From NCBI RefSeq assembly GCF_014836845.1, contig NZ_JACSQA010000036.1:1-33695 (forward strand): DNA of 33,695 bases. The letters are read 5' to 3'. The notes under the pieces were generated by a model. That model saw nothing but the letters and a program-made list of their open reading frames with translations. It did no database searches and was not told where the DNA came from. Numbering within the stretch: the stretch's first letter is position 1; every line of letters starts with the position of its first letter. The translations under genes and the position numbers were made by a program. The DNA is from Ureibacillus galli (GTDB lineage: Bacteria > Bacillota > Bacilli > Bacillales_A > Planococcaceae). Positions 1 through 9,235 of the stretch are shown piece by piece.

Positions 1-25
1 ATACCCGAAAAACGTTCAAAATTAC

Positions 26-63
26 AAAAGGCCTTCAGAATGTGACCATTCTGAAGGCCTTTT
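26..63 (-). terminator. Rho-independent terminator closing the yqfO-side minus-strand genes
   Basis: A perfect 17-bp inverted repeat (arms 26-42 and 47-63) encloses a 4-base loop. On the minus strand it is followed by TTTTGTAATTTT, a usable U-tract. It lies just past the small membrane-protein gene, so it probably ends that transcript. On the + strand the T-run is only four bases, so it could also work weakly in that direction. Confidence 0.7.
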
Positions 64-75
64 GTCGACAATCTG

Positions 76-108
76 AAGTAACTTCTCTGCTGAGAAGTTA
101 CTTTTTTT
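76..108 (+). terminator. Rho-independent terminator for a + strand gene left of the window
   Basis: A perfect 12-bp stem (76-87 with 92-103, loop TGCT) runs straight into a T-tract on the + strand. The minus strand has no U-run after it. It therefore belongs to a convergent gene outside the left edge. Its T-tract overlaps the stop codon of the minus-strand gene at 107. Confidence 0.7.
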
Positions 109-313
109 ATTTTTCACATTCGAATTCATAGGAAGTTGTTACGAGAAAACCACTTTTTTTAACGATTGCTTCTCCTCCATCATTTTCACAGCTTTTCAAA
201 AGCTGATTTATTTGCTTTTCTGAAGCGATTGAAAAAAAGATGGAAAAGGCAACTCCGATAACAATCATTAATCCACCTATCATTAACCAAACTTTTCCGT
301 TATTCCCCACCAT
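107..313 (-). CDS. Small single-pass membrane protein, unidentified
   Basis: This encodes a 68-residue protein. I place the start at the ATG at 313 because GGAAG sits six bases upstream of it; an upstream in-frame ATG at 370 would begin inside yqfO and has no such site. Residues 8-28 form one strongly hydrophobic segment. About 40 residues follow that carry exactly two cysteines (near 42 and 66), which could form a disulfide if that tail is outside the cell; this is inference. The gene starts 13 bases after the yqfO stop and so is probably co-transcribed with trmK-yqfO. I do not recognise a family. Confidence 0.6.
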   Translation of the reverse strand: MVGNNGKVWLMIGGLMIVIGVAFSIFFSIASEKQINQLLKSCENDGGEAIVKKSGFLVTTSYEFECEK

Positions 314-326
314 TACACTTCCATAT

Positions 327-1448
327 TTAAATAAAAATAAAAGGTTCAGTATGAATTTCAGATTGAACAAATTCCACCGATAATTTTGAGTTCGAACATA
401 ATTGAGCCATTTTATCGGCCACTCCTTTAATCATGACCTTTTCTACGTGATGTCCTGGATCAATAATGTTTAACCCTAAATTTTGAGCGTCTTGGGCAAT
501 ATGGAATTTTATATCACCAGTTACAAATACATCGGCTCCAGAGCGTTTAGCTGCATGGATATACGTATTCCCATCACCGCCTAGCACTGCTACCTTTGAC
601 ACTAATGACTCCGGTTGACCAACCAGTCTCACCATTGGAACGTCTAATTGTGTTTTAACGAATTGAGCGAATTGTTTCAAAGTTATCGGTTCTTTTAAAG
701 TTCCAACTCGACCAATGCCCATTTCCTTTGTTTCCACCGCCAAAGTATATACGTCATATGCAGGCTCTTCATAGGGATGAGCGTTAAGCAACGCTTTTAA
801 AACTTTATTTTTTATGGAGTGTGGGAAAACCACTTCAATTTTTTCCTCATCAGTTGTTTCCATTTCACCGATTTTACCGATGAAAGGATCTGCACCTTCT
901 AAGGCTCTAAATCGACCTTGTCCATTTGTTGAGAAGCTACAAGAATCATAATTACCAATATGCCCAGCACCAGCTTTAGCCAAAGCGAAACGCACTTTTT
1001 CAGCGTAGTCATCTGGTACAAATACGGCTAATTTCATTAAATTTTCATGGTATGTCTTTTCTAATATTTGTTTATTTTCGAGCTGTAATGCATCTGCTAG
1101 TAAATCATTTACACCACCAGTTGCTACATCTAAATTCGTATGGGCAGCATATACTGCAATATCATTTTTAATGAGTTTTTCGTAAAGTTTACCAGCTGGA
1201 GTATCGGTTCTTAAATTGGCTAGCTTACGAAAAATTGGCGGATGGTGAGCAATGATTAGTTGGCATCCTTTTTGTATAGCTTCATCTGCAACTTCATCGT
1301 TAACATCTAATGTTACTAAAACTTTTTTTACTTCTTTATTCAATGTTCCGATAGCAAGTCCAATTGGATCATTTTCCATACAGGCTAATTTTTTTGGTGA
1401 CCAGCTTTCAAAAAGCTGAATAATTTCATAACCATTAGCGACTTTCAT
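327..1448 (-). CDS. yqfO: Nif3-like dinuclear metal-centre protein (YqfO family)
   Basis: The 373-residue product belongs to the Nif3/YqfO family (GTP cyclohydrolase I type 2 homolog), whose cellular role is unsettled. Metal-ligand motifs are visible: HHPPIF near residue 69, AAHTNLD near 100, a GDIKFH stretch, and GHHVEK near the C-terminus. The length matches the long Bacillus form, which carries a PII/CutA-like insertion between the two metal-binding halves (about residues 125-235); the YEEPAYDVY stretch fits that insertion. The ATG lies 14 bases inside the end of trmK and has an AGGGGG-like ribosome site, so the two genes are probably translationally coupled. Family assignment is firm; biochemical function is not. 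Confidence 0.92.
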   Translation of the reverse strand: MKVANGYEIIQLFESWSPKKLACMENDPIGLAIGTLNKEVKKVLVTLDVNDEVADEAIQKGCQLIIAHHPPIFRKLANLRTDTPAGKLYEKLIKNDIAVYAAHTNLDVATGGVNDLLADALQLENKQILEKTYHENLMKLAVFVPDDYAEKVRFALAKAGAGHIGNYDSCSFSTNGQGRFRALEGADPFIGKIGEMETTDEEKIEVVFPHSIKNKVLKALLNAHPYEEPAYDVYTLAVETKEMGIGRVGTLKEPITLKQFAQFVKTQLDVPMVRLVGQPESLVSKVAVLGGDGNTYIHAAKRSGADVFVTGDIKFHIAQDAQNLGLNIIDPGHHVEKVMIKGVADKMAQLCSNSKLSVEFVQSEIHTEPFIFI

Positions 1449-2142
1449 CAGCTAAAGCCCCCTTTACTAGATCGATTAAGTGTAAAAGCTCTTTACGTTT
1501 TGCTACGATGTCTTCCGTTTCCTCAGCTTGTTCAATAGAAGATAATACTCGTCTCCAATTTTGGATTTCCTTCGTCCATTTTTCTATAAACACGTCTGAT
1601 CTATTCGCCATTAAATGATTTCCTAACAATATTTCTTGTTCAGATAACTTCATTTCACCCCGTTGTAACACAAGAATCTCGTAAATTTTTTCATCTTCTT
1701 TTAAAATCACTTCATCTAAAATCGCCCAGCCATTAGATAATGCCCATTCTCTAATTACCTTTGCATGAATGTTCGGTTGTAAAATAAGTCTTGTCACAGT
1801 TTGTAACAATTGTGGATTTTTTTCTAGGATGGAAACGATAAGAGGTCCACCCATACCAGCGATTGTAACCGTATTTACCCCATCACTTTCATTAATTGCT
1901 TGTAGGCCATCTGCAAGGCGAACAGTGATGGAATCTTCAAGCCCTTCCATTTTTACCTGTTTTACGGCAGATTCAAAAGGTCCCTTTACAACCTCTCCTG
2001 CAATGGCTTTATGCACAATGCCTTTATGAACTAAATAACAAGGTAAATAAGCATGGTCACTACCGATATCTGCAACGATAGCTCCCGTCGGTACAAAGGA
2101 AGCAACAGCCTCTAATCGTTTTGATAATTTTTGTGCATTCAT
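1435..2142 (-). CDS. trmK: tRNA (adenine(22)-N1)-methyltransferase TrmK
   Basis: The 235-residue product is a SAM-dependent methyltransferase that makes m1A at position 22 of bacterial tRNAs. The SAM-binding motif is VADIGSDHAYLP near residues 24-35, followed by the AGEV and TIAGMGG motifs typical of the family (formerly YqfN). Length is normal. The ATG at 2142 is preceded by AAGGCGG at good spacing. A TATAAT hexamer about 20 bases upstream of that site on the minus strand could be a -10 box, but I see no convincing -35. It overlaps yqfO by 14 bases and lies after the cccA terminator. Confidence 0.92.
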   Translation of the reverse strand: MNAQKLSKRLEAVASFVPTGAIVADIGSDHAYLPCYLVHKGIVHKAIAGEVVKGPFESAVKQVKMEGLEDSITVRLADGLQAINESDGVNTVTIAGMGGPLIVSILEKNPQLLQTVTRLILQPNIHAKVIREWALSNGWAILDEVILKEDEKIYEILVLQRGEMKLSEQEILLGNHLMANRSDVFIEKWTKEIQNWRRVLSSIEQAEETEDIVAKRKELLHLIDLVKGALADESR

Positions 2143-2274
2143 ATAGTTACCGCCTTTTTTCTAATGTCTACATCATATTATATAAAAAAAACAAAATAAT
2201 TGTCTTGAAATGATATTGGTATAGAATTTTCAATTATGTATAAGAAGACAATAATGATACCCTATAAAGTTAAA

Positions 2275-2312
2275 AGGGCTGCCTTATAAGTAAACACTTA
2301 ATAAGACAGCCA
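2275..2312 (-). terminator. Terminator of cccA
   Basis: Arms 2277-2287 and 2301-2311 form an 11-bp stem with one G-U pair. On the minus strand it is followed by CCTTTTAACTTT. It begins about 14 bases after the cccA stop and separates cccA from trmK-yqfO. Confidence 0.75.
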
Positions 2313-2324
2313 CTTGCTTAAATA

Positions 2325-2708
2325 TTATTTTAATGAAGAAATGTACTCAGCGATTGCTTCCGCTTCTGCACCAGTTTTTAATCCTGGAGTCATTGGAGAA
2401 CCTTCAATACCGTTAGCTAATACGTCTTTGATATGTTCAGCATCTAAACCAGCAATTTTTGGTCCCATACCACCAGTTAAGTCACCACCGTGACAACCGA
2501 TACATGCAGATACTAGTTCTTCACCATTTGCTCCTTCTGCAGTTGCTCCGCCCTCTTCAGCAGCTCCACCTTCTTCAGTAGTAGCTTCTTCTTCGTGACC
2601 TTTAGCAATCTCTTCTTTATTTCCAGCACCTTCTAATGACATAAAGAAGATAAGTCCGATACCGAATGCCATAATAAGAATATAAGGAATAATTGGATTG
2701 TTTTTCAT
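2325..2708 (-). CDS. cccA: Membrane-anchored cytochrome c550
   Basis: The 127-residue product has one N-terminal membrane anchor (about residues 6-25). A low-complexity Glu/Ala/Gly/Thr linker (about 28-62) and a small class I cytochrome c domain follow. The heme-attachment motif CIGCH is at 69-73. Met106 in SPMTPG is the expected second iron ligand. It probably carries electrons on the outer face of the membrane to a terminal oxidase, as B. subtilis CccA does. The ribosome site AAGGAGGG is strong. The gene sits next to sigA as in B. subtilis, although a degraded region and one extra gene lie between them here. Confidence 0.9.
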   Translation of the reverse strand: MKNNPIIPYILIMAFGIGLIFFMSLEGAGNKEEIAKGHEEEATTEEGGAAEEGGATAEGANGEELVSACIGCHGGDLTGGMGPKIAGLDAEHIKDVLANGIEGSPMTPGLKTGAEAEAIAEYISSLK

Positions 2709-2899
2709 AGGTTACCCTCCTTTTTTAATTCATTTTTCTACATCTATTAATATAGAATCTAGTCAACATTAATTATTGTACTTCATTATTTGAAAAACGA
2801 AAAGACCTAAACACCAACTTTTACAAGGATTGACACAAAATCGACAATAATAAGTTAATGTTGGAAAATTTAATTTGCAATAACTAATTTTTATATTTT

Positions 2900-3127
2900 C
2901 TAAATACCTTCACATAATCCCCTTAAATATCTTTCCACTTCTTCGCTTTTCATATACCCTAATCCACTATGAATTTGGATTGATTCATCACTAATTTCAG
3001 AAGATTTACCAATCATTATTAAGGCAGCCATTTTAATATAAATCAAAACAGAGTTCAATCGAAAGATTCCCTTTTTGACTATTTTCCGGCTATTTGAAGG
3101 CCATTTAAGCTTTTCTAGGCTAATTTC
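2900..3127 (-). pseudogene. Decayed 3' end of an acyl-CoA dehydrogenase gene
   Basis: Translated on the minus strand, this open stretch ends with ESIQIHSGLGYMK and then EEVERYLRG. That fits the C-terminal signature of acyl-CoA dehydrogenases, in which an IQIHGGxGY motif is followed by a PVERxxRD motif. Only about the last 40-45 residues are recognisable. The open frame is closed upstream by a TAG at 3128-3130, the invariant GG has become SG, the RD motif has become RG, and the IYEGT tail is cut to EGI and a stop. No catalytic domain is present. The rest of the gap (2709-2899 and 3131-3322) shows no coding signal I trust. Confidence 0.65.
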
Positions 3128-3322
3128 CTAACAAGCTTCTATTTGGTGCATTAAAAACGTTTAAGGCCATTTCCTGTTTCTCCTCACATCCTAAAAGATA
3201 CGCGGGCTATAAATAAAACATATTTTGTTTCATGTTAATCACATGATACCCATATTTGAAAGGGAATTAAACACTTCTATCGGAAATGTTTTATGTTCTT
3301 TTTTATGCAGTGCTTAGTAAAA

Positions 3323-3880
3323 TCAAACAAATAGTTGATATCCTAATACAATAAGAAGTCCAATCGCTCCAGACAATGTAAAATAGAGTAATTTTAATTT
3401 TAATCCTGTAAACATCCAAATAAGGCAGTTGGCTATTAGTGACCCATATAAAACGAAAGGATGGTCAGGAAAATATTCAACTGATACTTTAACAGATAGA
3501 CCAAATATTAATAATGCGGCAGCAATAGGTAATAGCGGTGCAAACAAAAGTTGTTTTTTAGCAAATAAGAAAGCACTTATTAAAAAGATTATGGCTATAA
3601 TTCCGACTAAGCTAGAAACGAGCCAAACCCATTTCGTGACGATTAATAACAATACAAACAAGGCTATACTAATTGCCATTACACTTATGGATAATATCCA
3701 TTTCCGTTTATTTTCCATCGCTTTTATTGACTTTTTATGACTTGCGTCTTCCAAAAGATTTTCTTCATTCCCCTCTGAATAAAGGGTCATTAAAAAATCA
3801 CAATAGTGATCCGGTAATAATCGATTCTGTTTCCAATATAGTATTTCATTTAAAACGATCTTCTTTTTTGGATTTGGCAT
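3323..3880 (-). CDS. Multi-pass membrane protein, unidentified
   Basis: This encodes 185 residues if translation starts at the ATG at 3880, which has GGAG nine bases upstream. A longer frame begins at 3904 but lacks a ribosome site. The soluble N-terminus (about 1-60) contains a YWKQNRLLPDHYCDFLMTLY stretch resembling the short leader helix pair of DUF2157-type membrane proteins; this is a loose resemblance. At least four hydrophobic segments follow, to the C-terminus. It sits immediately downstream of sigA but beyond a strong terminator, so it probably has its own promoter, which I cannot place with confidence. Function unknown. Confidence 0.65.
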   Translation of the reverse strand: MPNPKKKIVLNEILYWKQNRLLPDHYCDFLMTLYSEGNEENLLEDASHKKSIKAMENKRKWILSISVMAISIALFVLLLIVTKWVWLVSSLVGIIAIIFLISAFLFAKKQLLFAPLLPIAAALLIFGLSVKVSVEYFPDHPFVLYGSLIANCLIWMFTGLKLKLLYFTLSGAIGLLIVLGYQLFV

Positions 3881-3952
3881 TTGCTTTTTCTCCATTTTTT
3901 TCATTTTATGTATGACTATAGTTTATCTTATTTTCATGACGTTAGCATTAAT

Positions 3953-4027
3953 AAAAAAAGCATCCTTTTCTAATCGCCAACCAATAGATACGGAATGTAA
4001 CTATTGGTGGAAATTATGAAAGGATGC
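3953..4027 (-). terminator. Terminator of the dnaG-sigA transcript
   Basis: This is a long two-part hairpin. The outer arms are GCATCCTTTTC (3960-3970) and GAAAGGATGC (4018-4027). An inner stem pairs 3976-3987 with 4001-4010. On the minus strand it is followed by seven Ts. It begins about 11 bases after the sigA stop. Confidence 0.85.
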
Positions 4028-4037
4028 CATTATATAA

Positions 4038-5165
4038 CTATTCTAGGAAATCTTTTAATCGTTTACTTCTAGATGGATGGCGTAATTTTCTTAATGCCTT
4101 CGCTTCGATTTGACGAATTCTTTCTCGAGTTACCCCAAATACTTTCCCAACTTCTTCAAGGGTACGTGTACGACCATCATCTAAACCAAATCGTAGTCGT
4201 AAAACATTTTCTTCACGATCTGTTAACGTATCTAAAACATCTTCTAATTGCTCTTTTAACAACTCATATGCTGCATGATCAGATGGTGATTGAGCTTCAT
4301 GGTCCTCAATGAAGTCCCCTAAATGGGAGTCATCTTCTTCCCCAATTGGTGTTTCTAAAGAAACTGGCTCCTGGGCAATTTTTAAAATCTCACGGACTTT
4401 TTCAGGGGTTAAATCCATTTCTTCACCAATTTCTTCTGGTGATGGTTCACGACCTAAGTCTTGTAATAATTGTCTTTGTACACGTATTAATTTATTAATC
4501 GTTTCGACCATATGAACTGGAATACGAATAGTTCGTGCCTGGTCAGCAATCGCACGAGTGATTGCTTGACGAATCCACCAAGTAGCATAAGTGGAAAATT
4601 TGAACCCTTTACGGTAATCAAATTTTTCTACAGCCTTGATTAAACCCATATTCCCTTCTTGAATTAAATCTAGGAATAACATTCCTCGACCGACATAACG
4701 TTTTGCAATGGAAACAACTAGACGTAAGTTTGCTTCTGCTAGGCGTTTTCGAGCATCCTCGTCTCCTTGTTCAATACGTTCAGCAAGCTCTATTTCTTCT
4801 TCAGCTGTCAGTAAATCAACACGACCGATTTCTTTTAAATACATACGAACCGGATCGTTAATTTTCACACCAGGAGGAACACTTAAGTCATTTAAATCAA
4901 ATGCTTCTTCGCTCTCTTCTTGTTTTGCTAAAACTTCATCTTCAAATTCTTCTTTACCTTCAACTTGAATACCGTGACTTTTTTCGATATCTTCTGCAAA
5001 ATGGAAAATTTCTTCATTTTCCAAATCAAATGGGGCAAGCTTATTGGAAATTTCTTTCATCGAAATTTCGTTATCTTTTTTCGCTATTTGTTGAAGTAAT
5101 GCTTTTACCTCTTCAACAGATTGCTCGTTAATTACCTCTTTTGATTGTTCTGACTTGTCCGCCAT
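4038..5165 (-). CDS. sigA: Primary sigma factor SigA (RpoD)
   Basis: The 375-residue product is the housekeeping sigma-70 factor that directs RNA polymerase to TTGACA/TATAAT promoters. Visible parts in order: an acidic N-terminal region 1.1, the [11 protein letters not shown] segment of region 1.2, the region 2 core with [14 protein letters not shown] for -10 recognition and melting, region 3 ([10 protein letters not shown]), and the region 4 helix-turn-helix [20 protein letters not shown]. The start at 5165 follows a perfect AAGGAGG; a seven-codon longer in-frame ATG would overlap that ribosome site. It lies 31 bases after dnaG, the conserved dnaG-sigA pair. Confidence 0.97.
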   Translation of the reverse strand: MADKSEQSKEVINEQSVEEVKALLQQIAKKDNEISMKEISNKLAPFDLENEEIFHFAEDIEKSHGIQVEGKEEFEDEVLAKQEESEEAFDLNDLSVPPGVKINDPVRMYLKEIGRVDLLTAEEEIELAERIEQGDEDARKRLAEANLRLVVSIAKRYVGRGMLFLDLIQEGNMGLIKAVEKFDYRKGFKFSTYATWWIRQAITRAIADQARTIRIPVHMVETINKLIRVQRQLLQDLGREPSPEEIGEEMDLTPEKVREILKIAQEPVSLETPIGEEDDSHLGDFIEDHEAQSPSDHAAYELLKEQLEDVLDTLTDREENVLRLRFGLDDGRTRTLEEVGKVFGVTRERIRQIEAKALRKLRHPSRSKRLKDFLE

Positions 5166-5196
5166 AAACCTTCCTCCTTCTAACAACCGAATCGGG

Positions 5197-7020
5197 TTAA
5201 ATCGCCGATAATGATTTCTTCAATTGTATGATTGCTTGAGCAATTTCAAGTGCACGTTTGTGTTCATGCATCCTCTCTGCTTCCAAGGAATCATGAATTA
5301 ATTTTTTAATTTCAACTTCAATTCGATGTTTTTTTAACTGCTTCAAACAGTCATTAATTTCTGCTTCCGACTGTTCTGGATCATGTTCTACAAGTGCAGC
5401 TTCCATCACAATTTTTCTCAACTCAGTATCGTCAAGAATTTCTAAAAATCTTTGATAATCAGCTGTTCCATGTTCCTCATAAAAACCGATTAACCGAACG
5501 AATACTGCTGCGTATTCATCCCGTGCAAAAGGTTGAGGATCATCGCTTTTTAAAACTTTATCTATGACATCAATATTCATTAGCATATGCGACAATAATA
5601 GTCGTTCTGCCCGTTCTGTTGCAGATAAAGATTTTTTTTGTTGAAGATCAATTTGTTTCGTTTGAATATTTCCTTGTTCAGCCCGTTTAAAATTTTTCGC
5701 ATTATTCGCTTCTAATTTTCTAAATTGCGCATATATGGCTTCTTCAGAAATATTTGTTTCACTTGCAATTTGCTTTATATAAAGGTCTCTTTCAATAGGA
5801 GAAGAGCGCCCGACAAGTTGCTCAAGCACTTCTTGGATATATTGCAACACATCATTTTCAAATTGAAAGTTTTTATTTCTCCTTGCATGCATCATCATAA
5901 AAGCAATGTATGCATGAGGCTTATCTAAAATTTGCTGTACAAAATTTTCGGGTCCATATTTTCGAATATATTCGTCTGGATCTAATTTATCCGGAAGTAC
6001 AGCTATTTCTACTTTCAATCGTTCGGAATGTAACATTTCAGAAGCACGTTTGGCTGCTTCCCAACCTGCATTATCACCGTCATAACAAATTATTATTTGC
6101 TCACTTAAGCGTTTCAACTTTGTGATGTGCTGTGTGGTTAAGGAAGTACCCATTGTAGCGACTGCATTGTAAACTCCAGCTTGATTGGCAGCAAGAACAT
6201 CCATAAAACCTTCCATTAATATAACTTGACGTTTTTTTCGAATAGTTGTTCTTGCCTTGTCCAAATTAAAAAGCACTTGACTTTTATGGAAAATTGGTGA
6301 TTCAGGACTGTTTAAATATTTCGCCTCATCCACTGAATCGATAATACGGCCAGAAAATGCAATTACCTTTCCATTTTCATCTCGTATTGGAAACATGATT
6401 CGTCCTCTAAAGCGGTCAAAATAAGTATGGTCACTTTCCTTCTGGATGATGAGTCCACACTCGGCCATTTCTTCTAAAGAAAAGCCTTTTCTTTTTAACA
6501 AAACTGAAAGAGTATCCCATGTTGGTAAAGACCAACCTATACCATTCGTTTCGATAAGTTCCTTTGTAAATCCTCTTTTCAAAAGATAATTTAACGCTTG
6601 TTCCCCATCTTCCGTATTCATCAACAAATGATGATAAAAGTCGGCAGCAAATTCATGAGCCTCAATCATCTTTTCTTCTTTTTTTGAATAAGTTTGGCTT
6701 TCTTTTGACTTACTATTGCTTTGGATATCTAAATGAATCCCTAACCGATTTCCTAACTTAACAAGGGCATCAGGGAAAGAAATATTTTCAATATCCATTA
6801 CAAAAGTAATTGCATTACCGCCTGCACCACATCCAAAACAATGAAATATTTGTTTATCTTGAGACACTGAAAACGAAGGTGTATTTTCACCATGAAATGG
6901 GCATAATCCGAACCAGTTACGTCCTCTTTTCGTTAACTGCATGTAGTCACTTATGACGTCTACAATATCGGACTGGGAACGAATTTGTTCTATCATCTCT
7001 TCAGGAATTTTCCCGGTCAT
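5197..7020 (-). CDS. dnaG: DNA primase DnaG
   Basis: The 607-residue product makes RNA primers at the replication fork. The N-terminal CHC2 zinc finger uses C40, H43, C61 and C64. The TOPRIM catalytic domain follows, with [13 protein letters not shown] and the acidic [12 protein letters not shown] motif (roughly residues 255-335). The C-terminal part should be the DnaB-helicase-binding domain. The ATG at 7020 is chosen because GGTGAT precedes it; an in-frame TTG at 7053 has no ribosome site. In B. subtilis yqxD lies between dnaG and yqfL; here that gap (7021-7311) has no gene. Confidence 0.96.
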   Translation of the reverse strand: MTGKIPEEMIEQIRSQSDIVDVISDYMQLTKRGRNWFGLCPFHGENTPSFSVSQDKQIFHCFGCGAGGNAITFVMDIENISFPDALVKLGNRLGIHLDIQSNSKSKESQTYSKKEEKMIEAHEFAADFYHHLLMNTEDGEQALNYLLKRGFTKELIETNGIGWSLPTWDTLSVLLKRKGFSLEEMAECGLIIQKESDHTYFDRFRGRIMFPIRDENGKVIAFSGRIIDSVDEAKYLNSPESPIFHKSQVLFNLDKARTTIRKKRQVILMEGFMDVLAANQAGVYNAVATMGTSLTTQHITKLKRLSEQIIICYDGDNAGWEAAKRASEMLHSERLKVEIAVLPDKLDPDEYIRKYGPENFVQQILDKPHAYIAFMMMHARRNKNFQFENDVLQYIQEVLEQLVGRSSPIERDLYIKQIASETNISEEAIYAQFRKLEANNAKNFKRAEQGNIQTKQIDLQQKKSLSATERAERLLLSHMLMNIDVIDKVLKSDDPQPFARDEYAAVFVRLIGFYEEHGTADYQRFLEILDDTELRKIVMEAALVEHDPEQSEAEINDCLKQLKKHRIEVEIKKLIHDSLEAERMHEHKRALEIAQAIIQLKKSLSAI

Positions 7021-7147
7021 TTTATCACCAACTTCAGATGCTAAGTAACACAATTCGAGATTAATTTAAAAAATCCTCTATTTTACGACAAAAATAGTTT
7101 TTATAAAATAAATCTCGGTTTAAAAATATTTTTACCACAATTTTTTC

Positions 7148-7176
7148 ATTATAAAACAAATAGATGAAAATTTCCA
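7148..7176 (-). promoter_or_regulatory. Candidate SigA promoter for dnaG-sigA
   Basis: On the minus strand TGGAAA (-35, four of six consensus bases) is 17 bases from a perfect TATAAT (-10). It lies about 120 bases upstream of dnaG in a very AT-rich gap. Other A/T-rich hexamers nearby make the call moderate. Confidence 0.4.
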
Positions 7177-7264
7177 CTTTTTTTATAAAAAAACTAAATT
7201 TTCGAACGAACTGTGTAAACAGATTAAAATACTTTTCTTAATTAATATGTATACTACAGCGGCG

Positions 7265-7295
7265 CAAAAAAACCTCCTCAAAAATAGAAGAGGTG
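7265..7295 (-). terminator. Terminator of ccpN-yqfL
   Basis: An 8-bp stem (7272-7279 with 7287-7294, one G-U pair) is followed on the minus strand by a run of Ts. It lies 18 bases past the yqfL stop. Confidence 0.8.
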
Positions 7296-7311
7296 GCTAA
7301 AAATTTGTATA

Positions 7312-8124
7312 TTATTTATTTTGTTCAATTCTGTCGATAATGTCATTTGCTGTTTCTTCAACGGCTTTATTCGTCACATCGATCACTGAACAACCAATAC
7401 GTTCTACAACATTATAAAAGTGTTCAATTTCTTGCTCAATACGTGATTGTTTTGCATAAATCGCATCATCATTCAACCCTAAAGCAATCAAACGCTCTTT
7501 TCGAATGACATTTAACTTTTCCGGAGAAATGACTAACCCAAAACATTTTTTTGGGTCCACTAAAAATAATTCTTCTGGCGGATTCACTTCCGGAACAAGG
7601 GGAACATTCGCTACTTTATACCGTTTATGGGCTAAATATTGAGAAAGAGGTGTTTTGGATGTTCTTGAAACACCAACTAATACAACATCCGCAAGTAGTA
7701 ATCCTCGGGGATCACGACCATCATCGTATTTAACCGCAAACTCAACTGCTTCTATTTTTTTAAAGTAATCATCATCTAATTTATGAACTAATCCGGGCTC
7801 CTCAAGCGGTTGTTCCCCGATTTGTTGTTCAAATAAATGAATCATAGGACCCATTAAGTCAATCCACTCTACTTGTTCATGTTTACATCGATTCACCATA
7901 AACTGTCTCATTTTTTCTTCTACAAGCGTAAAAACTACGATAGCATTTTGCTCTTTGGCAATTTCAACAATTTTTTCAATATGATCGTTATCTTCTATAT
8001 GGGGAAACTTTCGAATGAGTGTATTGTCAAAGTTTGGCCGGAATTGTGTAATGGCGGCTTTTACAACTTGTTCTCCCGTTTCTCCAACTGAATCAGAAAC
8101 AACGAATACTTTTAATAGTTTCAA
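7312..8124 (-). CDS. yqfL: Pyruvate, phosphate dikinase regulatory protein (bifunctional kinase/phosphorylase)
   Basis: The 270-residue product is of the DUF299/PPSR family. Members turn pyruvate phosphate dikinase off and on by ADP-dependent phosphorylation and Pi-dependent dephosphorylation. The N-terminal [13 protein letters not shown] signature and the P-loop-like [12 protein letters not shown] motif near residues 150-162 are both present. Translation starts at a TTG (8122-8124) preceded by TAAGGAG at seven bases. It follows ccpN by 11 bases, the same pair as in B. subtilis. There CcpN represses gluconeogenic genes and YqfL modulates its action. No dikinase gene is in the window. Confidence 0.93.
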   Translation of the reverse strand: MKLLKVFVVSDSVGETGEQVVKAAITQFRPNFDNTLIRKFPHIEDNDHIEKIVEIAKEQNAIVVFTLVEEKMRQFMVNRCKHEQVEWIDLMGPMIHLFEQQIGEQPLEEPGLVHKLDDDYFKKIEAVEFAVKYDDGRDPRGLLLADVVLVGVSRTSKTPLSQYLAHKRYKVANVPLVPEVNPPEELFLVDPKKCFGLVISPEKLNVIRKERLIALGLNDDAIYAKQSRIEQEIEHFYNVVERIGCSVIDVTNKAVEETANDIIDRIEQNK

Positions 8125-8135
8125 AATAGCACTCC

Positions 8136-8774
8136 TTATAAATCATGGGTTTCTGCTAAAGAGATGAAGGCTTTAGTAATATTTGTCTTTGTTAGTCTAC
8201 CGACAATTTCTAAACCTTTATCTGTTTCGTTCACAACAGGAAGTGAGTCAACTTGTCTTTCAATTAACTTTTTTGCAGCCACGATTAATGAATCTGATTT
8301 TTTACAATAGGCAATATTCGGCATCCTAGTCATAATAATATGGACTGGAATTTTTGTTAACTCTTGAGTACCTAAACTAGTTCTTAACAAATCTTTTCTA
8401 GACAATACTCCTTGTAAAAAAGAATGTTCGTCAACAACAAATAGTGTACCAACATCCTCTAAAAATAATTGAACAATCGCATCATATACTGTCATGTTTT
8501 CCGATACTACAACAGGTAATGATTGAAAGTCTTTTACCTTTAAATTCATCATCGATTCTGACGCTGTTGTAATCGTCTTCTTACCTGAATAAAAATAACC
8601 AACACGTGGTCTAGCATCTAAAAATCCAGCCATAGTTAAAATCGCTAAATCTGGTCGTAGAGTAGCCCGAGTCAAATTTAAACGTTCTGCAATTTGCTCA
8701 CCTGTTATTGGGCCATTCTCTTTAACGATTTGCAGAATCGTGTCTTGACGTTTATTGAGTTCGATTGGACTCAC
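8136..8774 (-). CDS. ccpN: Transcriptional repressor CcpN (HTH plus two CBS domains)
   Basis: The 212-residue product has an N-terminal winged helix (about residues 5-60, with [20 protein letters not shown]) and two CBS domains that in CcpN sense nucleotides. In B. subtilis it represses gapB and pckA on glycolytic carbon. I start it at the GTG at 8774 because this gives [10 protein letters not shown], which lines up with the known CcpN N-terminus. A TTG three codons upstream is the alternative. Neither has a good ribosome site, which is unusual here. It is transcribed away from glyQS, whose promoter lies about 90 bases away on the other strand. Confidence 0.9.
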   Translation of the reverse strand: MSPIELNKRQDTILQIVKENGPITGEQIAERLNLTRATLRPDLAILTMAGFLDARPRVGYFYSGKKTITTASESMMNLKVKDFQSLPVVVSENMTVYDAIVQLFLEDVGTLFVVDEHSFLQGVLSRKDLLRTSLGTQELTKIPVHIIMTRMPNIAYCKKSDSLIVAAKKLIERQVDSLPVVNETDKGLEIVGRLTKTNITKAFISLAETHDL

Positions 8775-8861
8775 CCGCTTCAAATAGTGTTATACTTTTA
8801 CCTAAATATTATATACTATAATGACAATAATTTGTTAAGAAAAATACAAGATGCTACAATA

Positions 8862-8891
8862 TTGACACACTTCTAGTTCGTAGCATAGAAT
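8862..8891 (+). promoter_or_regulatory. SigA promoter of the glyQS T-box leader
   Basis: On the + strand a perfect TTGACA (8862-8867) is 18 bases from TAGAAT (8886-8891). The start point would be near 8898, about 15 bases before T-box Stem I. Confidence 0.75.
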
Positions 8892-9014
8892 ATCATATAG
8901 AACTTTATATTAGGCAATGACAGGACAATAAGTATCTTTTCAAAAAAGCGAGTAGGGTTTGGTGAAAGCCTACAGGAAAAGAGAAACGGCACCCTTGAGC
9001 CAAACTAGTTAAAA

Positions 9015-9196
9015 GAGGATTGTTCAATTTTTGTATAAGCGACGACGCATGCGAACGCTTGACTTCTACCAGGAGGTTGAAAAGAAAGCGTTTGTCAGAC
9101 AAGGAACGAGGAGCCAATCAACCGGAGTGAACTAAAAGGTTCATGAGGATTGCATTGGTGACGAGTGACGACGTATGCGAACGCTTGACTTCAACC
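9015..9196 (+). repeat. Tandemly repeated structured block inside the glyQS leader
   Basis: A 30-base sequence at 9041-9070 recurs at 9167-9196 with two changes, a period of 126 bases. The shorter GAGGATTG at 9015 recurs at 9145. The layout reads as the tail of one unit, one full unit, then the head of another. CGAACGCTT and TTCTACC of copy 1 pair with GGTTGAA and AAGCGTTTG at 9075-9093 to make a hairpin with an AGGA loop. Copy 2 can pair with the same segment. Inner pairs CCAAT/ATTGG and TGAAC/GTTCA add structure. A 70-codon frame on the opposite strand (8905-9117) looks spurious. Confidence 0.6.
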
Positions 9197-9235
9197 GAAC
9201 AATCAAGCGGGGTGGAACCGCGGGTGTATACATAC

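Noticed and set aside
3131-3322. A short frame MALNVFNAPNRS with GGAG upstream (minus strand)
   Set aside because: Only 16 codons, no neighbour that needs it, and inside a decayed region.
8905-9117. A 70-codon minus-strand frame in the glyQS leader
   Set aside because: It lies wholly within the structured T-box leader and its repeated block, has no ribosome site, and its composition follows the RNA stems.
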